Assembly (NCBI RefSeq): GCF_019550915.1
Contig: NZ_JAHWCI010000002.1
Span: 124,001-188,000 of the forward strand
Length of the DNA: 64,000 nucleotides
Reading direction: 5' to 3'
From: Mumia sp. zg.B17
Lineage (GTDB): Bacteria > Actinomycetota > Actinomycetes > Propionibacteriales > Nocardioidaceae
The notes below the pieces were generated by a model. It made no database searches. It was not told where the DNA came from and worked only from the letters and a program-made list of their open reading frames with translations. Shown piece by piece: positions 8,713 through 16,803 of this stretch (the stretch's first letter is position 1; each line of letters begins with the position of its first letter). A program made the translations under genes and the position numbers.

Positions 8713-8752
8713 CCCCCGGACCGGAGGCCGGGGCCTGGCTGAGGCAGCCAGG
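8713..8752 (+). promoter_or_regulatory. tandem hairpins in the rpmJ-rpsM leader
   Basis: The 133-nt gap upstream of rpsM contains two adjacent stem-loops: CCCCGG/CCGGGG (8714-8719 with 8728-8733), then CCTGGCT-gaggc-AGCCAGG (8734-8752). No T-tract follows. In E. coli, S4 represses the alpha operon by binding a pseudoknot just ahead of rpsM, and rpsD (S4) is two genes downstream here. A similar leader control is possible, but the primary sequence does not establish it. Confidence 0.5.
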
Positions 8753-8794
8753 ACGCGTCACGACCACACCTCCGCAGTGGAAGGAAACCGCCTG

Positions 8795-9172
8795 ATGGCA
8801 CGCCTCATCGGTGTCGATCTCCCGCGCGACAAGCGCGTGGTGATCGGTCTCACCTACATCTACGGCATCGGCCGTACCCGCAGCCAGCAGCTGCTCGAGC
8901 AGACCGGCATCAGCCCCGACCTGCGCGTCCACGAGCTGAGCGAGGACCAGCTGGTCTCGCTCCGTGACGCGATCGAGGGTCAGTTCCAGGTCGAGGGCGA
9001 CCTTCGCCGCGAAGTGGCCGCCGACATCCGTCGCAAGATCGAGATCGGCAGCTACCAGGGCCGCCGCCACCGCGCCGGGCTCCCCGTGCGCGGGCAGCGG
9101 ACCAAGACGAACGCTCGCACCCGCAAGGGTCCGAAGCGCACCGTTTCCGGCGCAAAGAAGAAGGGTAAGTAA
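8795..9172 (+). CDS. rpsM: 30S ribosomal protein S13
   Basis: 125 aa. S13 sits at the top of the 30S head, contacts P-site tRNA and bridges to L5. [20 protein letters not shown] is the family N-terminus, and the ATG at 8795 follows GGAAGGA, so an in-frame GTG at 8777 is rejected. The [14 protein letters not shown] helix-two-turn-helix and the basic tail ([20 protein letters not shown]) are clear. The stop TAATG overlaps the rpsK start. Confidence 0.98.
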   Translation: MARLIGVDLPRDKRVVIGLTYIYGIGRTRSQQLLEQTGISPDLRVHELSEDQLVSLRDAIEGQFQVEGDLRREVAADIRRKIEIGSYQGRRHRAGLPVRGQRTKTNARTRKGPKRTVSGAKKKGK

Positions 9173-9570
9173 TGCCTCCGAAGGGCACAGGCGCCAAGAA
9201 GGTGCGCCGCAAGGAGAAGAAGAACGTCGCCGCGGGCCAGGCCCACATCAAGAGCACGTTCAACAACACGATCGTCACGATCACCGATCCCACCGGAGCG
9301 GTGATCTCGTGGGCCTCGGCCGGCACCGTCGGCTTCAAGGGCTCGCGCAAGTCCACTCCGTACGCCGCGCAGATGGCCGCCGAGGCCGCCGGGCGTCGGG
9401 CGATGGAGCACGGGATGAAGAAGATCGACGTCTTCGTGAAGGGCCCCGGTTCGGGCCGCGAGACGGCGATCCGTTCGCTGGGTGCGGTCGGCCTCGAGGT
9501 CGGCACCATCCAGGACGTCACCCCCAGCCCCCACAACGGCGTGCGGCCTCCCAAGCGCCGCCGCGTCTGA
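9172..9570 (+). CDS. rpsK: 30S ribosomal protein S11
   Basis: 132 aa. S11 forms the platform of the 30S subunit near the Shine-Dalgarno helix. The diagnostic segments are [36 protein letters not shown] and the C-terminal [16 protein letters not shown]. The Lys-rich N-terminus ([10 protein letters not shown]) is typical of actinobacteria. The start overlaps the rpsM stop, and rpsD starts 27 nt downstream after GGAGAGGAG. Confidence 0.98.
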   Translation: MPPKGTGAKKVRRKEKKNVAAGQAHIKSTFNNTIVTITDPTGAVISWASAGTVGFKGSRKSTPYAAQMAAEAAGRRAMEHGMKKIDVFVKGPGSGRETAIRSLGAVGLEVGTIQDVTPSPHNGVRPPKRRRV

Positions 9571-9597
9571 TCGCCCGGATCGGAGAGGAGAACACAG

Positions 9598-10206
9598 ATG
9601 GCCCGTTACACCGGACCCCTGACCAAGAAGTCTCGCCGCCTGGGCGTGGACCTTGTCGGCGGTGACGCCGCGTTCGAGCGTCGTCCGTACCCGCCCGGCC
9701 AGCACGGCCGCGCCCGTGTCAAGGAGAGCGAGTACCGCACCCAGCTTCAGGAGAAGCAGAAGGCGCGTTACACCTACGGCGTGCTCGAGCGGCAGTTCCG
9801 CAACTACTACGAGGAGGCAAACCGTCGTCCGGGCAAGACCGGCGACAACCTCCTCCAGATCCTCGAGTGCCGTCTCGACAACGTCGTGTACCGCGCCGGT
9901 TTCGCTCGGACCCGACGTCACGCTCGCCAGCTCGTGACCCACGGCCACTTCCTGGTCAACGGCCACAAGACCGACATCCCGTCGTTCCAGGTCAGCAAGC
10001 ACGACATCATCGACGTGCGGCCGAAGTCGCTCGAGACCACGCCGTTCATCGTGGCCCGCGAGACGTTCGACGCCACCACGGTTCCGGGATGGCTCACCGC
10101 CGTCCCGGAGAAGGGCCGCATCCTGGTCCACCAGCCGCCGGTGCGCGAGCAGATCGTCGTGCCGATCTCCGAGCAGCTGATCGTGGAGTACTACTCCAAG
10201 ATCTGA
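9598..10206 (+). CDS. rpsD: 30S ribosomal protein S4 (zinc-free form)
   Basis: 202 aa. S4 is a primary assembly protein of the 30S body and an accuracy determinant. MARYTGPLTKKSRRLGVDL starts the protein. The N-terminal region has no CxxC cluster, so this is the zinc-free (C-) form, in contrast to the zinc-binding S14 and L36 here. The S4 RNA-binding domain (RLDNVVYRAGFARTRRHARQ, then LVTHGHFLVNG) is intact. In E. coli S4 is the translational repressor of this operon; the leader before rpsM is the place to look for that here. Confidence 0.98.
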   Translation: MARYTGPLTKKSRRLGVDLVGGDAAFERRPYPPGQHGRARVKESEYRTQLQEKQKARYTYGVLERQFRNYYEEANRRPGKTGDNLLQILECRLDNVVYRAGFARTRRHARQLVTHGHFLVNGHKTDIPSFQVSKHDIIDVRPKSLETTPFIVARETFDATTVPGWLTAVPEKGRILVHQPPVREQIVVPISEQLIVEYYSKI

Positions 10207-10217
10207 TCCGCTCACAC

Positions 10218-10244
10218 GGCTGCCCGGGCCGGTCCCGGGCAGCC
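10218..10244 (+). terminator. perfect 11-bp hairpin between rpsD and rpoA
   Basis: GGCTGCCCGGG, a CCGGT loop and CCCGGGCAGCC form a perfect GC-rich stem immediately after rpsD. The downstream sequence is CCACCACCTCCACAG without a T-run, so it may be an intrinsic terminator of the weak actinobacterial type, an attenuator that sets the rpoA dose relative to the ribosomal genes, or an RNA-processing site. rpoA follows 60 nt later with its own GGAAAGGAAA ribosome site. Confidence 0.6.
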
Positions 10245-10304
10245 CCACCACCTCCACAGACCGTGTCCGTCAAATAGCGGGCGACGCGGAAAGGAAACCA
10301 GAAA

Positions 10305-11315
10305 ATGCTCATTGCACAGCGGCCCACCCTGTCAGAGGACGTCGTCGACGAGTTCCGTTCGCGGTTCGTCATCGAGCCCCTCGAGCCCGGCTTCGGCTAC
10401 ACCCTCGGCAACTCGCTGCGCCGTACGCTCCTGTCGTCGATCCCGGGTGCAGCAGTCACCTCGATCAAGATCGACGGTGTCCTGCACGAGTTCTCGACGA
10501 TCCCCGGCGTGACCGAGGACGTCACCGAGATCATCCTCAACCTCAAGAACATCGTGGTCAGCTCGGAGCACGACGAGCCCGTCGTCATGTACCTGCGCAA
10601 GCAGGGCCCCGGCGACGTCACCGCAGCCGACATCGCGCCTCCGGCCGGCGTCGAGGTGCACAACCCGGACCTCAAGATCGCGACCCTGAACGACAAGGGC
10701 AAGATCGAGGTGGAGCTGGTGGTCGAGCGCGGACGCGGTTACGTGTCGGCAGTCCAGAACAAGACCGGCGACGAGGAGATCGGGCGCATGCCGATCGACT
10801 CGATCTACAGCCCGGTCCTCAAGGTCACGTACAAGGTCGAGGCGACTCGTGTCGAGCAGCGCACCGACTTCGACAAGCTCATCATCGACGTGGAGACCAA
10901 GCGCTCGATCCTGCCGCGCGACGCCATGGCGTCGGCCGGCAAGACGCTCGTCGAGCTGTTCGGTCTCGCCCGCGAGCTGAACGTCGAGGCCGAGGGCATC
11001 GACATCGGCCCGTCGCCCGTCGACGAGGCGCTCGCCGCCGACCTGGCGCTCCCGGTGGAGGATCTCCACCTCACGGTGCGCTCGTACAACTGCCTCAAGC
11101 GCGAGGGCATCCACACCGTGGGTGAGCTCATCTCGCGCAGCGAGCAGGACCTGCTGGACATCCGCAACTTCGGTTCGAAGTCCATCGACGAGGTGAAGGC
11201 CAAGCTCGCAGAGATGGGCCTGGGCCTCAAGGACAGCCCTGCCGGGTTCGACCCGTCCGCGGTGGTCGACAGCTACGACGACGACGAGAGCTTCGCGGAG
11301 GACGAGCAGTACTGA
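10305..11315 (+). CDS. rpoA: DNA-directed RNA polymerase subunit alpha
   Basis: 336 aa. The alpha dimer nucleates RNA polymerase assembly. The N-terminal domain (about 1-230) has the dimerisation segment [19 protein letters not shown]. The C-terminal domain (about 245-312), which contacts UP elements and activators, has [20 protein letters not shown] and [15 protein letters not shown]. An acidic tail ([15 protein letters not shown]) ends the protein, as in relatives. The ATG follows GGAAAGGAAACC. rplQ follows 48 nt downstream. Confidence 0.98.
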   Translation: MLIAQRPTLSEDVVDEFRSRFVIEPLEPGFGYTLGNSLRRTLLSSIPGAAVTSIKIDGVLHEFSTIPGVTEDVTEIILNLKNIVVSSEHDEPVVMYLRKQGPGDVTAADIAPPAGVEVHNPDLKIATLNDKGKIEVELVVERGRGYVSAVQNKTGDEEIGRMPIDSIYSPVLKVTYKVEATRVEQRTDFDKLIIDVETKRSILPRDAMASAGKTLVELFGLARELNVEAEGIDIGPSPVDEALAADLALPVEDLHLTVRSYNCLKREGIHTVGELISRSEQDLLDIRNFGSKSIDEVKAKLAEMGLGLKDSPAGFDPSAVVDSYDDDESFAEDEQY

Positions 11316-11363
11316 GCCGACGCTCAGCACTGATCTCCGCACGACATCCCAGGAGACACAGCA

Positions 11364-11924
11364 ATGCCCACGCCCACCAAGGGTCCGCGGTTCGGCGGGA
11401 GCCCGGCGCACCAGCGCCTCATCCTCGCCAATCTCGCACAGAGCCTGTTCGAGCACGGCCGCATCACCACCACCGAGGCGAAGGCCCGACGCCTTCGTCC
11501 GTACGCGGAGTCGCTGATCACGCGCGCCAAGGTCGACACGGTCGCCAACCGGCGCCAGGTCGTCAAGGTGATCCGTGACAAGCAGATCCTGCACGTGCTC
11601 TTCACCGAGGTCGCGCCGAAGTACACGACGCGCCCCGGCGGCTACACGCGCATCACCAAGATCGGGCCGCGCAAGGGCGACAACGCCCCCATGGCCGTGA
11701 TCGAGCTCGTGGAGGAGAAGGACTTCTCCGTCACGACGAAGACGCCCAAGAAGTCCACGAAGGCAGAGACCGCCCCGGTCGCCGACAACGCCGACGAGGT
11801 CAAGGACCAGATCGCCGCTGCCGACGAGGCGCCGGCCGACGAGGCTCCCGAGGCTTCGGCCGACGAGGTCGAGGGCACCGACGCCGAGGGCACCGACGCC
11901 GAAGGCACCACCGAGAAGGCCTGA
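11364..11924 (+). CDS. rplQ: 50S ribosomal protein L17 with acidic C-terminal extension
   Basis: 186 aa. L17 is an early assembly protein near the exit tunnel. The core, [20 protein letters not shown] to about residue 118 ([16 protein letters not shown]), is complete. The remaining about 65 residues are an Asp/Glu/Ala-rich low-complexity tail that includes a short repeat [12 protein letters not shown]; such tails are common in actinobacterial L17. The ribosome site is CCAGGAGAC. A terminator hairpin follows within 20 nt. truA, the usual next gene, is not here. Confidence 0.97.
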   Translation: MPTPTKGPRFGGSPAHQRLILANLAQSLFEHGRITTTEAKARRLRPYAESLITRAKVDTVANRRQVVKVIRDKQILHVLFTEVAPKYTTRPGGYTRITKIGPRKGDNAPMAVIELVEEKDFSVTTKTPKKSTKAETAPVADNADEVKDQIAAADEAPADEAPEASADEVEGTDAEGTDAEGTTEKA

Positions 11925-11942
11925 CCTTCACCGGTCGAGCAC

Positions 11943-11992
11943 GCACGCAGGCCGGCACCTGCTCCGAGAGGAGCGGGGGCCGGCCTTCGTGC
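11943..11992 (+). terminator. terminator after rplQ (end of the alpha operon)
   Basis: GCACGCAGGCCGGC (11943-11956) pairs with GCCGGCCTTCGTGC (11979-11992) with one mismatch, and a second inner stem (GCTCC-gaga-GGAGC) lies inside it. The structure lies 19 nt after the rplQ stop, where the ribosomal operon should end. The T-tract is only a short CTTCGT, as is usual in high-GC genomes. Confidence 0.8.
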
Positions 11993-11993
11993 A

Positions 11994-12155
11994 CTCCAGG
12001 GCGCGGTCGCCCAGCTCATCCTCGGCCGCGGTGCGTCCGGCATCGGCTGGCCGATGGCCTTCGTCTCGGGTCTGGTCGGCTCGTTCGTCAGCGCGCTGAT
12101 CGTGACCCTGATCTGGCAGTGGTGGCGGGGACGGTCCACGTCCGCCGCCCGGTAG
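11994..12155 (+). pseudogene. remnant encoding a single membrane helix, or a 33-aa micro-protein
   Basis: The frame running into TAG at 12153-12155 encodes LQGAVAQLILGRGASGIG, then a clear hydrophobic helix (WPMAFVSGLVGSFVSALIV, TLIWQ) and a WWRGR positive stop-transfer end. No ATG/GTG/TTG exists upstream in frame back to the rplQ TGA. The first usable start is ATG 12054 (33 aa), which has no ribosome site. It looks like the 3' end of a membrane-protein gene whose front was lost when the alpha-operon downstream region was rearranged, or a small membrane protein. The same frame also continues directly from rplQ, so readthrough cannot be excluded. Confidence 0.4.
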
Positions 12156-12218
12156 GACGTCGCAGGCAAGCCGTACGCGAGGGAATGAGCGACGCCTCCG
12201 TCGGCGTTGGCACCAGGT

Positions 12219-13265
12219 ATGCCGCTCAAGCTCTCGGTCCTCGACCTCGTCCCCGTCCGCACCGACCAGTCGACCGGAGACGCCCTCGCCGCCACCGTGG
12301 CGCTGGCGCAGGCTGCCGACAATCTCGGCTACACGCGCTACTGGCTCGCGGAGCACCACAACATGCCGGCCGTCGCGGCGTCGTCGCCGCCGGTGCTGAT
12401 CGCACACGTCGCTGCCCAGACGGAGCGCATCCGCGTCGGCTCCGGAGGTGTGATGCTTCCGAACCACGCCCCGCTCGCCGTGGCCGAGCAGTTCGCGCTC
12501 CTCGAGGCGGCCCATCCTGGACGTATCGACCTGGGCATCGGGCGCGCGCCGGGCTCGGACCAGGTCACGTCCTGGATGCTCCGTGGCGCCGCGGGTCGCG
12601 ACAACACCGACATCGAGCAGTTCCCCCAGTACCTCGACGACGTCATGGCGCTGATGGACTCCCAGGTGGGCGTCCGCGTGCCGCTCCAGGGACGGCAGTA
12701 CCTCCTGAAGGCGACGCCGGCCGCGACCTCGGTTCCGCGACAGTGGTTGCTCGGCTCGTCGATGTACTCCGCCCACCTCGCCGCCGCCAAGGGCCTTCCC
12801 TACGTGTTCGCCCACCACTTCTCGGGCAAGGGCACCGCAGAGGCCCTGGCGACCTACCGTGCGGAGTTCCGCCCGAGCGAGCGCACACCTGAGCCGACGA
12901 CCTTCTTGACCGTCAACGCCGTCGTCGCCGAGACGTACGACGAGGCCGTGGCGCTCGCGCTCCCGAACCTGCAGTCGATGGCACGGCTGATGACGGGCGC
13001 TCCCCTCGCCGCTCTCGATCTCGTCGAGGACGCCGAGAAGTCCCCTCTCACCCCGCCGCAGGAGGCGATGGTGCAGGACGGCCTGGCGCGCAACATCGTC
13101 GGCGACCCCGAGCAGGCCGCCCAGCGACTGCAGGCCCTGGCAGCGGAGTTCGAGGTGGACGAGGTGATGGTGCACCCGGTGGCCTCCGCGAGGCAGGGCG
13201 CCGATCCGCGTCGCTCCGTCCCTCGGGAGCGGACCCTGGAGCTCTTGGCGGAGGCGCTGGGCTAG
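12219..13265 (+). CDS. LLM-class flavin-dependent oxidoreductase, MsnO8-like
   Basis: 348 aa, bacterial luciferase-like TIM barrel, predicted to use reduced flavin (FMNH2 or F420). Conserved LLM segments are ADNLGYTRYWLAEHHNMPAV, RIRVGSGGVMLPNHAPLAVA, EQFALLEAAHPGRIDLGIGR-type RAPG, and LGSSMYSAHLAAAKGLPYVF. That combination matches the MsnO8/YhbW subgroup, whose substrates are mostly unknown. The ATG at 12219 fits the MPLKLSVLDLVPVR N-terminus; a TTG at 12207 is possible. The 3' end overlaps the convergent TetR gene by 4 nt. No substrate can be named. Confidence 0.85.
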   Translation: MPLKLSVLDLVPVRTDQSTGDALAATVALAQAADNLGYTRYWLAEHHNMPAVAASSPPVLIAHVAAQTERIRVGSGGVMLPNHAPLAVAEQFALLEAAHPGRIDLGIGRAPGSDQVTSWMLRGAAGRDNTDIEQFPQYLDDVMALMDSQVGVRVPLQGRQYLLKATPAATSVPRQWLLGSSMYSAHLAAAKGLPYVFAHHFSGKGTAEALATYRAEFRPSERTPEPTTFLTVNAVVAETYDEAVALALPNLQSMARLMTGAPLAALDLVEDAEKSPLTPPQEAMVQDGLARNIVGDPEQAAQRLQALAAEFEVDEVMVHPVASARQGADPRRSVPRERTLELLAEALG

Positions 13266-13939
13266 GTCGTGCGGTCGGCAGGGGGCGGGAGCAGCACAGC
13301 GGTCAGCGTGTCCCTGATCCAGTCCGCATAGCGCTGGTGCTCCCAGCCGAGCTCATCGACGAGGAGCCTGTGCATGTCAGGGCCGGTCAGAGCCCACACG
13401 GTGGCCGCGGCCTCCTCCTCCTCCAGGCCTTCTCGGAGCGCGCCGTTGGCAGCCACCCATCCGACGAACGCCTGGAGGTTGCTCAGGCGCGTGCGTTGAT
13501 CCTGGGCCCGTTGCGTGGCGAGGTCTGGGTCGATCTCGCCCGCGGACCGGATGACGTCGTCGATGGGTCGGACCCGGCGTGTGCGTTGGGCGATGTCGTC
13601 AGCGAACATCCTGATCTGGGTGCGCTGGTCCTTCTCTGCCCTGACCTCCTGGGGGCGCGTCTGCTCCAGCACGGGCGGACTGTCGACCTCGCTGGTGGCG
13701 TCGTAGTTGAGCACCTCGACGACGAGGCGGTGCTTGGTGCCGAAGGTCTTGTAGACGAGGTCCGTGCTCACCCCGGCGTCGGCGGCGATCGCCGCCATCG
13801 TCGTGCGGGCGTAGCCGCGCTCGATGAACATCCGGTGCGCGGACCGCAGCATCGCGATGCGGTTCTCGTCGGCGCGCTGACGACGCCGAGATGCGTCGTA
13901 CGGACGGGATCCGGGAGACCGCTTGACGTGCTCGCTCAT
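13262..13939 (-). CDS. TetR/AcrR-family transcriptional regulator
   Basis: 225 aa. The N-terminal helix-turn-helix is at about residues 48-67 (TMAAIAADAGVSTDLVYKTF), followed by GTKHRLV, the usual third-helix boundary. The all-alpha ligand-binding domain is not assignable. The ATG at 13939 is preferred because the upstream in-frame ATG would place the operator palindrome inside the gene. It is transcribed away from the methyltransferase at 13999, and the shared 59-bp region carries a perfect palindrome, so it probably represses itself and that neighbour. The ligand is unknown. Confidence 0.9.
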   Translation of the reverse strand: MSEHVKRSPGSRPYDASRRRQRADENRIAMLRSAHRMFIERGYARTTMAAIAADAGVSTDLVYKTFGTKHRLVVEVLNYDATSEVDSPPVLEQTRPQEVRAEKDQRTQIRMFADDIAQRTRRVRPIDDVIRSAGEIDPDLATQRAQDQRTRLSNLQAFVGWVAANGALREGLEEEEAAATVWALTGPDMHRLLVDELGWEHQRYADWIRDTLTAVLLPPPADRTT

Positions 13940-13962
13940 CGGGTCCACTCTAGAGGAGATTA

Positions 13963-13981
13963 GTTCTAGTCGCACTAGAAC
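13963..13981. promoter_or_regulatory. perfect 19-bp operator palindrome
   Basis: GTTCTAGT-CGC-ACTAGAAC has two perfect 8-bp arms around a 3-bp centre. It lies between the divergent TetR gene (start 13939) and the methyltransferase gene (start 13999). Length and symmetry are typical of TetR-dimer operators. A shorter palindrome, CTCTAGAG, lies nearby at about 13949-13956. Confidence 0.8.
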
Positions 13982-13998
13982 GAAAGTGGGGGAGTCGG

Positions 13999-14601
13999 AT
14001 GTCGAGGGGATACCAGATCGCGTACCGGTGCGGGGTCAGGCCGTGGGAGGCCGCGGGTGACGGAGGCGCCGACCAGCTGGCCGGGCTGCTCACCGAGGAG
14101 GAGTCGCGCCCGCAGCCTTGGGGGTGCGCCCTCGACGTCGGCTGCGGCAGCGGGAGCCACACGATCGAGCTCGGACGCCGTGGGTGGACCGCGGTGGGCG
14201 TCGACGACGTGCAGAGGGCCATCGATCGTGCCCGGGCCCGGGACGGCGCCGAGCACGCCCGCTTCGTCTGCGCGGACGTCACGGCGCTGGTCGACGTCGA
14301 GCTCCCAGGCCCGGTCGAGCTCTTCGTGGACATCGGCTGCTTCCACGGACTCGGTGACGAGGCCCGCGCGGCGTACGGGACCGCGATGACGGCGGTCGCG
14401 TCACCGACCGCCTCGTTCCTGCTGCTGGCCTTCGCCCCCGGCCGCCGACCCCTCCTGCCGAGAGGGGCCGACGAGCGCGATCTGGCCCGGGCGCTCCCCG
14501 CGTGGGAGCTCACCGGCAGCTGCCTGGCCGACGTGTCGGGGATGCCGCGACCGCTCCGGTCGACGACGCCCCGCTTCTACCGGCTGCGTCGCCGACCCTG
14601 A
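13999..14601 (+). CDS. class I SAM-dependent methyltransferase
   Basis: 200 aa. Motif I (LDVGCGSGSH, residues 45-54) binds S-adenosylmethionine, the acidic motif II region is AVGVDDVQRAI, and VCADVTAL follows. ELFVDIGCFHGL is the motif IV/V area seen in methyltransferase domain 25 and thiopurine methyltransferase-like proteins. The substrate is unknown. The ATG fits the divergent arrangement with the TetR gene and the 19-bp palindrome 18 nt upstream, so the enzyme is probably inducible, perhaps detoxifying the regulator's ligand. That role is inference. Confidence 0.8.
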   Translation: MSRGYQIAYRCGVRPWEAAGDGGADQLAGLLTEEESRPQPWGCALDVGCGSGSHTIELGRRGWTAVGVDDVQRAIDRARARDGAEHARFVCADVTALVDVELPGPVELFVDIGCFHGLGDEARAAYGTAMTAVASPTASFLLLAFAPGRRPLLPRGADERDLARALPAWELTGSCLADVSGMPRPLRSTTPRFYRLRRRP

Positions 14602-14614
14602 CGGCCCGGACGGC

Positions 14615-16117
14615 TCAGCTGTCGCCGTTCTTGCCGGTGGTGACGCCCATGCCGTTCGCGGCCCTGTCCACCGACCGGTGGAGGAGGCTCTCGAGGTCGA
14701 GCCCGGTCGAGGTCTTGAGCATCTGCAAGGTCTGGACGATGTTGTCGTTGACCTGCCTCGGCAGAGCCCCGGCGCCCTCGGTCGAGATCACCGTGAGCTG
14801 GTCGATCGCACTGATCGGTGCCGCGACCTCCTTGGCGATCTGCGGGAGCACCTCGATGAGCATCTGGAGGACCGCCGCGTCGTTGTAGCTTGCGAACGCC
14901 GCCGCGCGCTTGTCCATCGCCTCGGCCTCGGCGTGGCCGACGGCGAGCGTGGCGGAGGCCTGAGCCTCACCCTCGGCGCGGGTGGCCTCGGCCTCCGCCA
15001 CGCGTCGGGCCTTCTCGGCCTCACCACGACGAGCGCCCTCGATCGCCTCGGCCTCCGCGATGGCCGTACGGCGTGACTTCTCCCCCTCACCGGTCAGACG
15101 CGCCTCCTCCGCCTTGGCCTCCGCGGCGGCGATGGTGGCGGCTTTGCGGGCCTCTGCCGCCGCGATGTCCGAGGAGCGGCGCGCCTCGGCCTCCTGCTCG
15201 ACCTTGTACCGGGCCGCATCGGCCGGCTTGCGGACCTGCGTCTCCAGCTGCCGCTCGGTCAGGGCTGCCTGCCTGACGGCGACCTTCTCCTGCTCGACGA
15301 GCACGGCCTGGTCACGATCGGCCTGGGCCAGCGGACCGGCCGACGCCGCGTTTGCGGAGGCAGCGTCGGTCTCGGCCTTGATCTCCGCCTGCTTGAGCGC
15401 CAGCGTGCGCTGCGCGATGGCGATCTCCTCCTCGGCCTTCAGGCTCGCCTGCTCCGCGGCCTGGCGAGCCGCGGCCTCGGCGATCGCCGCGGTCTGCCGG
15501 TTACGGGCGGCTTCGGGGCGGCCGAGGTCGGCGAGATAGCTGCCGTCGTCGGTGACGTCCTGGATCTGGAACGTGTCGAGGATCAGACCCTGGCCGGTCA
15601 GGGAGTTCTCGGACTCGTCGGCCACGCGCTGGGCGAACGCGGCCCGGTCGCGGATGATCTGCTCGACCGTCAGACCGCCGACGATGGAGCGGAGCGCGCC
15701 GGCGAGGACCTCCTGCGTGAAGGGCTCGATGTCGGCCTGCTGCGACTGGAAGCGCTGGGCCGCGAGCCGGATCTGGTCGGCGTTGCCGCCCACCTTGACG
15801 ATCGCGACACCCTCGACGTTCAGCTTGATGCCCTGTCCCGACACCGCACCACGGATCTGCACCGAGATGCGACGGCTCGAGAGGTCCATCGTCGCGAGCT
15901 TCTGCACGAACGGGACGACGAAGGTGCCGCCGCCGAGGATCACCTTCTGGCCTGACAGGTCGGTGGTGAGGGCGCCGGTCTCCGGGTTGAGGACCGCCTT
16001 GCCCTTGCGGCCGGTGACGATGAAGGCCTGGTTGGGCCCGGCGACCTTGTAGCGGCTCGTGACCAGGAAGAGGAGCAGGAGGACGAGGACGGCGATGCCG
16101 GCGATCGGGATCAGCAC
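14615..16117 (-). CDS. flotillin-family membrane scaffold protein
   Basis: 500 aa. An N-terminal membrane segment (IPIAGIAVLVLLLLFLV, about residues 3-20) is followed by a band-7/SPFH domain (about 25-200) with RYKVAGPNQAFIVTGRKGK and GGGTFVVPFVQKLATMDLSS. A long Ala/Glu-rich coiled coil (about 210-420) follows, and then a flotillin C-terminal domain. Flotillins (FloT, YuaG) organise membrane microdomains and fluidity. The NfeD-like gene 22 nt upstream on the same strand is the usual partner, which supports the assignment. Domain order and length match the family. Confidence 0.92.
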   Translation of the reverse strand: MLIPIAGIAVLVLLLLFLVTSRYKVAGPNQAFIVTGRKGKAVLNPETGALTTDLSGQKVILGGGTFVVPFVQKLATMDLSSRRISVQIRGAVSGQGIKLNVEGVAIVKVGGNADQIRLAAQRFQSQQADIEPFTQEVLAGALRSIVGGLTVEQIIRDRAAFAQRVADESENSLTGQGLILDTFQIQDVTDDGSYLADLGRPEAARNRQTAAIAEAAARQAAEQASLKAEEEIAIAQRTLALKQAEIKAETDAASANAASAGPLAQADRDQAVLVEQEKVAVRQAALTERQLETQVRKPADAARYKVEQEAEARRSSDIAAAEARKAATIAAAEAKAEEARLTGEGEKSRRTAIAEAEAIEGARRGEAEKARRVAEAEATRAEGEAQASATLAVGHAEAEAMDKRAAAFASYNDAAVLQMLIEVLPQIAKEVAAPISAIDQLTVISTEGAGALPRQVNDNIVQTLQMLKTSTGLDLESLLHRSVDRAANGMGVTTGKNGDS

Positions 16118-16139
16118 GGGGGAGCCTTTCGGGTGGGGA

Positions 16140-16643
16140 TCAGGGGAGGTCGTCCCACACCGGGGCGACCCTGACGGCAGTGGGGGAGAGGACGCCGGTC
16201 ACGTGCACCTCGGTGCCGGCGTCGAGGGCTCTGTCGGCACGGGCGTTGAGCTGGAGCACGTGCCCGCCGACCGCGACGCGGACCGTGCCGTAACCGTCGT
16301 CGGGGATGCCGGACACCACCCGCCCGCTGCGGCCGATGCTGTCGCCGGTCGAGGGAGTGGCGTCGCTGCTCCCACCGCGGACCAGGCCGGTCAACCAGGC
16401 CGCGAACCACGCGACGACGACACCGCACCCGCCGCCGGCGAGCAGAGCGGGCAGGAGGGGGACACCGGCGCCGTCCGCGGCGGCAGCCCCGAACCCGAAG
16501 GCGGAGACGAAGCCGCCGACGACGGCGGTCGAGAAGGCGTCCCCGGGCAGCACGTCGAGAGCTCCGTCGAGCACTTCGCCGACGACGAGCGAGACGGCGA
16601 GAAGCGCGAGGCCGGCGAGGCCGAGGATCAGGAAGACGGTCAC
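16140..16643 (-). CDS. NfeD-like membrane protein, flotillin partner
   Basis: 167 aa. Hydrophobic segments cover about residues 3-22, 37-54 and 61-86, then a soluble C-terminal part (about 100-167: IGRSGRVVSGIPDDGYGTVR, VAVGGHVLQLNA) resembles the NfeD OB-fold that ends YuaF/YqiJ proteins. It begins the two-gene unit with the downstream flotillin gene, as yuaF does with floT in Bacillus. No protease domain is present, so it is the short NfeD1b-like form. The name comes mainly from context and the weak OB signature. Confidence 0.75.
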   Translation of the reverse strand: MTVFLILGLAGLALLAVSLVVGEVLDGALDVLPGDAFSTAVVGGFVSAFGFGAAAADGAGVPLLPALLAGGGCGVVVAWFAAWLTGLVRGGSSDATPSTGDSIGRSGRVVSGIPDDGYGTVRVAVGGHVLQLNARADRALDAGTEVHVTGVLSPTAVRVAPVWDDLP

Positions 16644-16803
16644 GCCTGCTCCGTACGTCGGGTCTGGCCCGCCCGTACGTCGGGGAACCGCTCGCCGGAT
16701 CGTACTCGATGACGAAGGTGCGCGGGACCGCTTCTCGCCAGCTCCTCGTCAGGTGGGACGGGGCGCGTCGAAACGGCGTTGACCGAGGGCGGAGACTAGG
16801 GCT

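Noticed and set aside
8777-8794. GTG start for rpsM
   Set aside because: The family N-terminus is [14 protein letters not shown] from ATG 8795 and the GTG lies in the ribosome-site region.
12207-12218. TTG start for the LLM oxidoreductase
   Set aside because: ATG at 12219 gives the conserved MPLKLSVLDL start; TTG adds four non-conserved residues.
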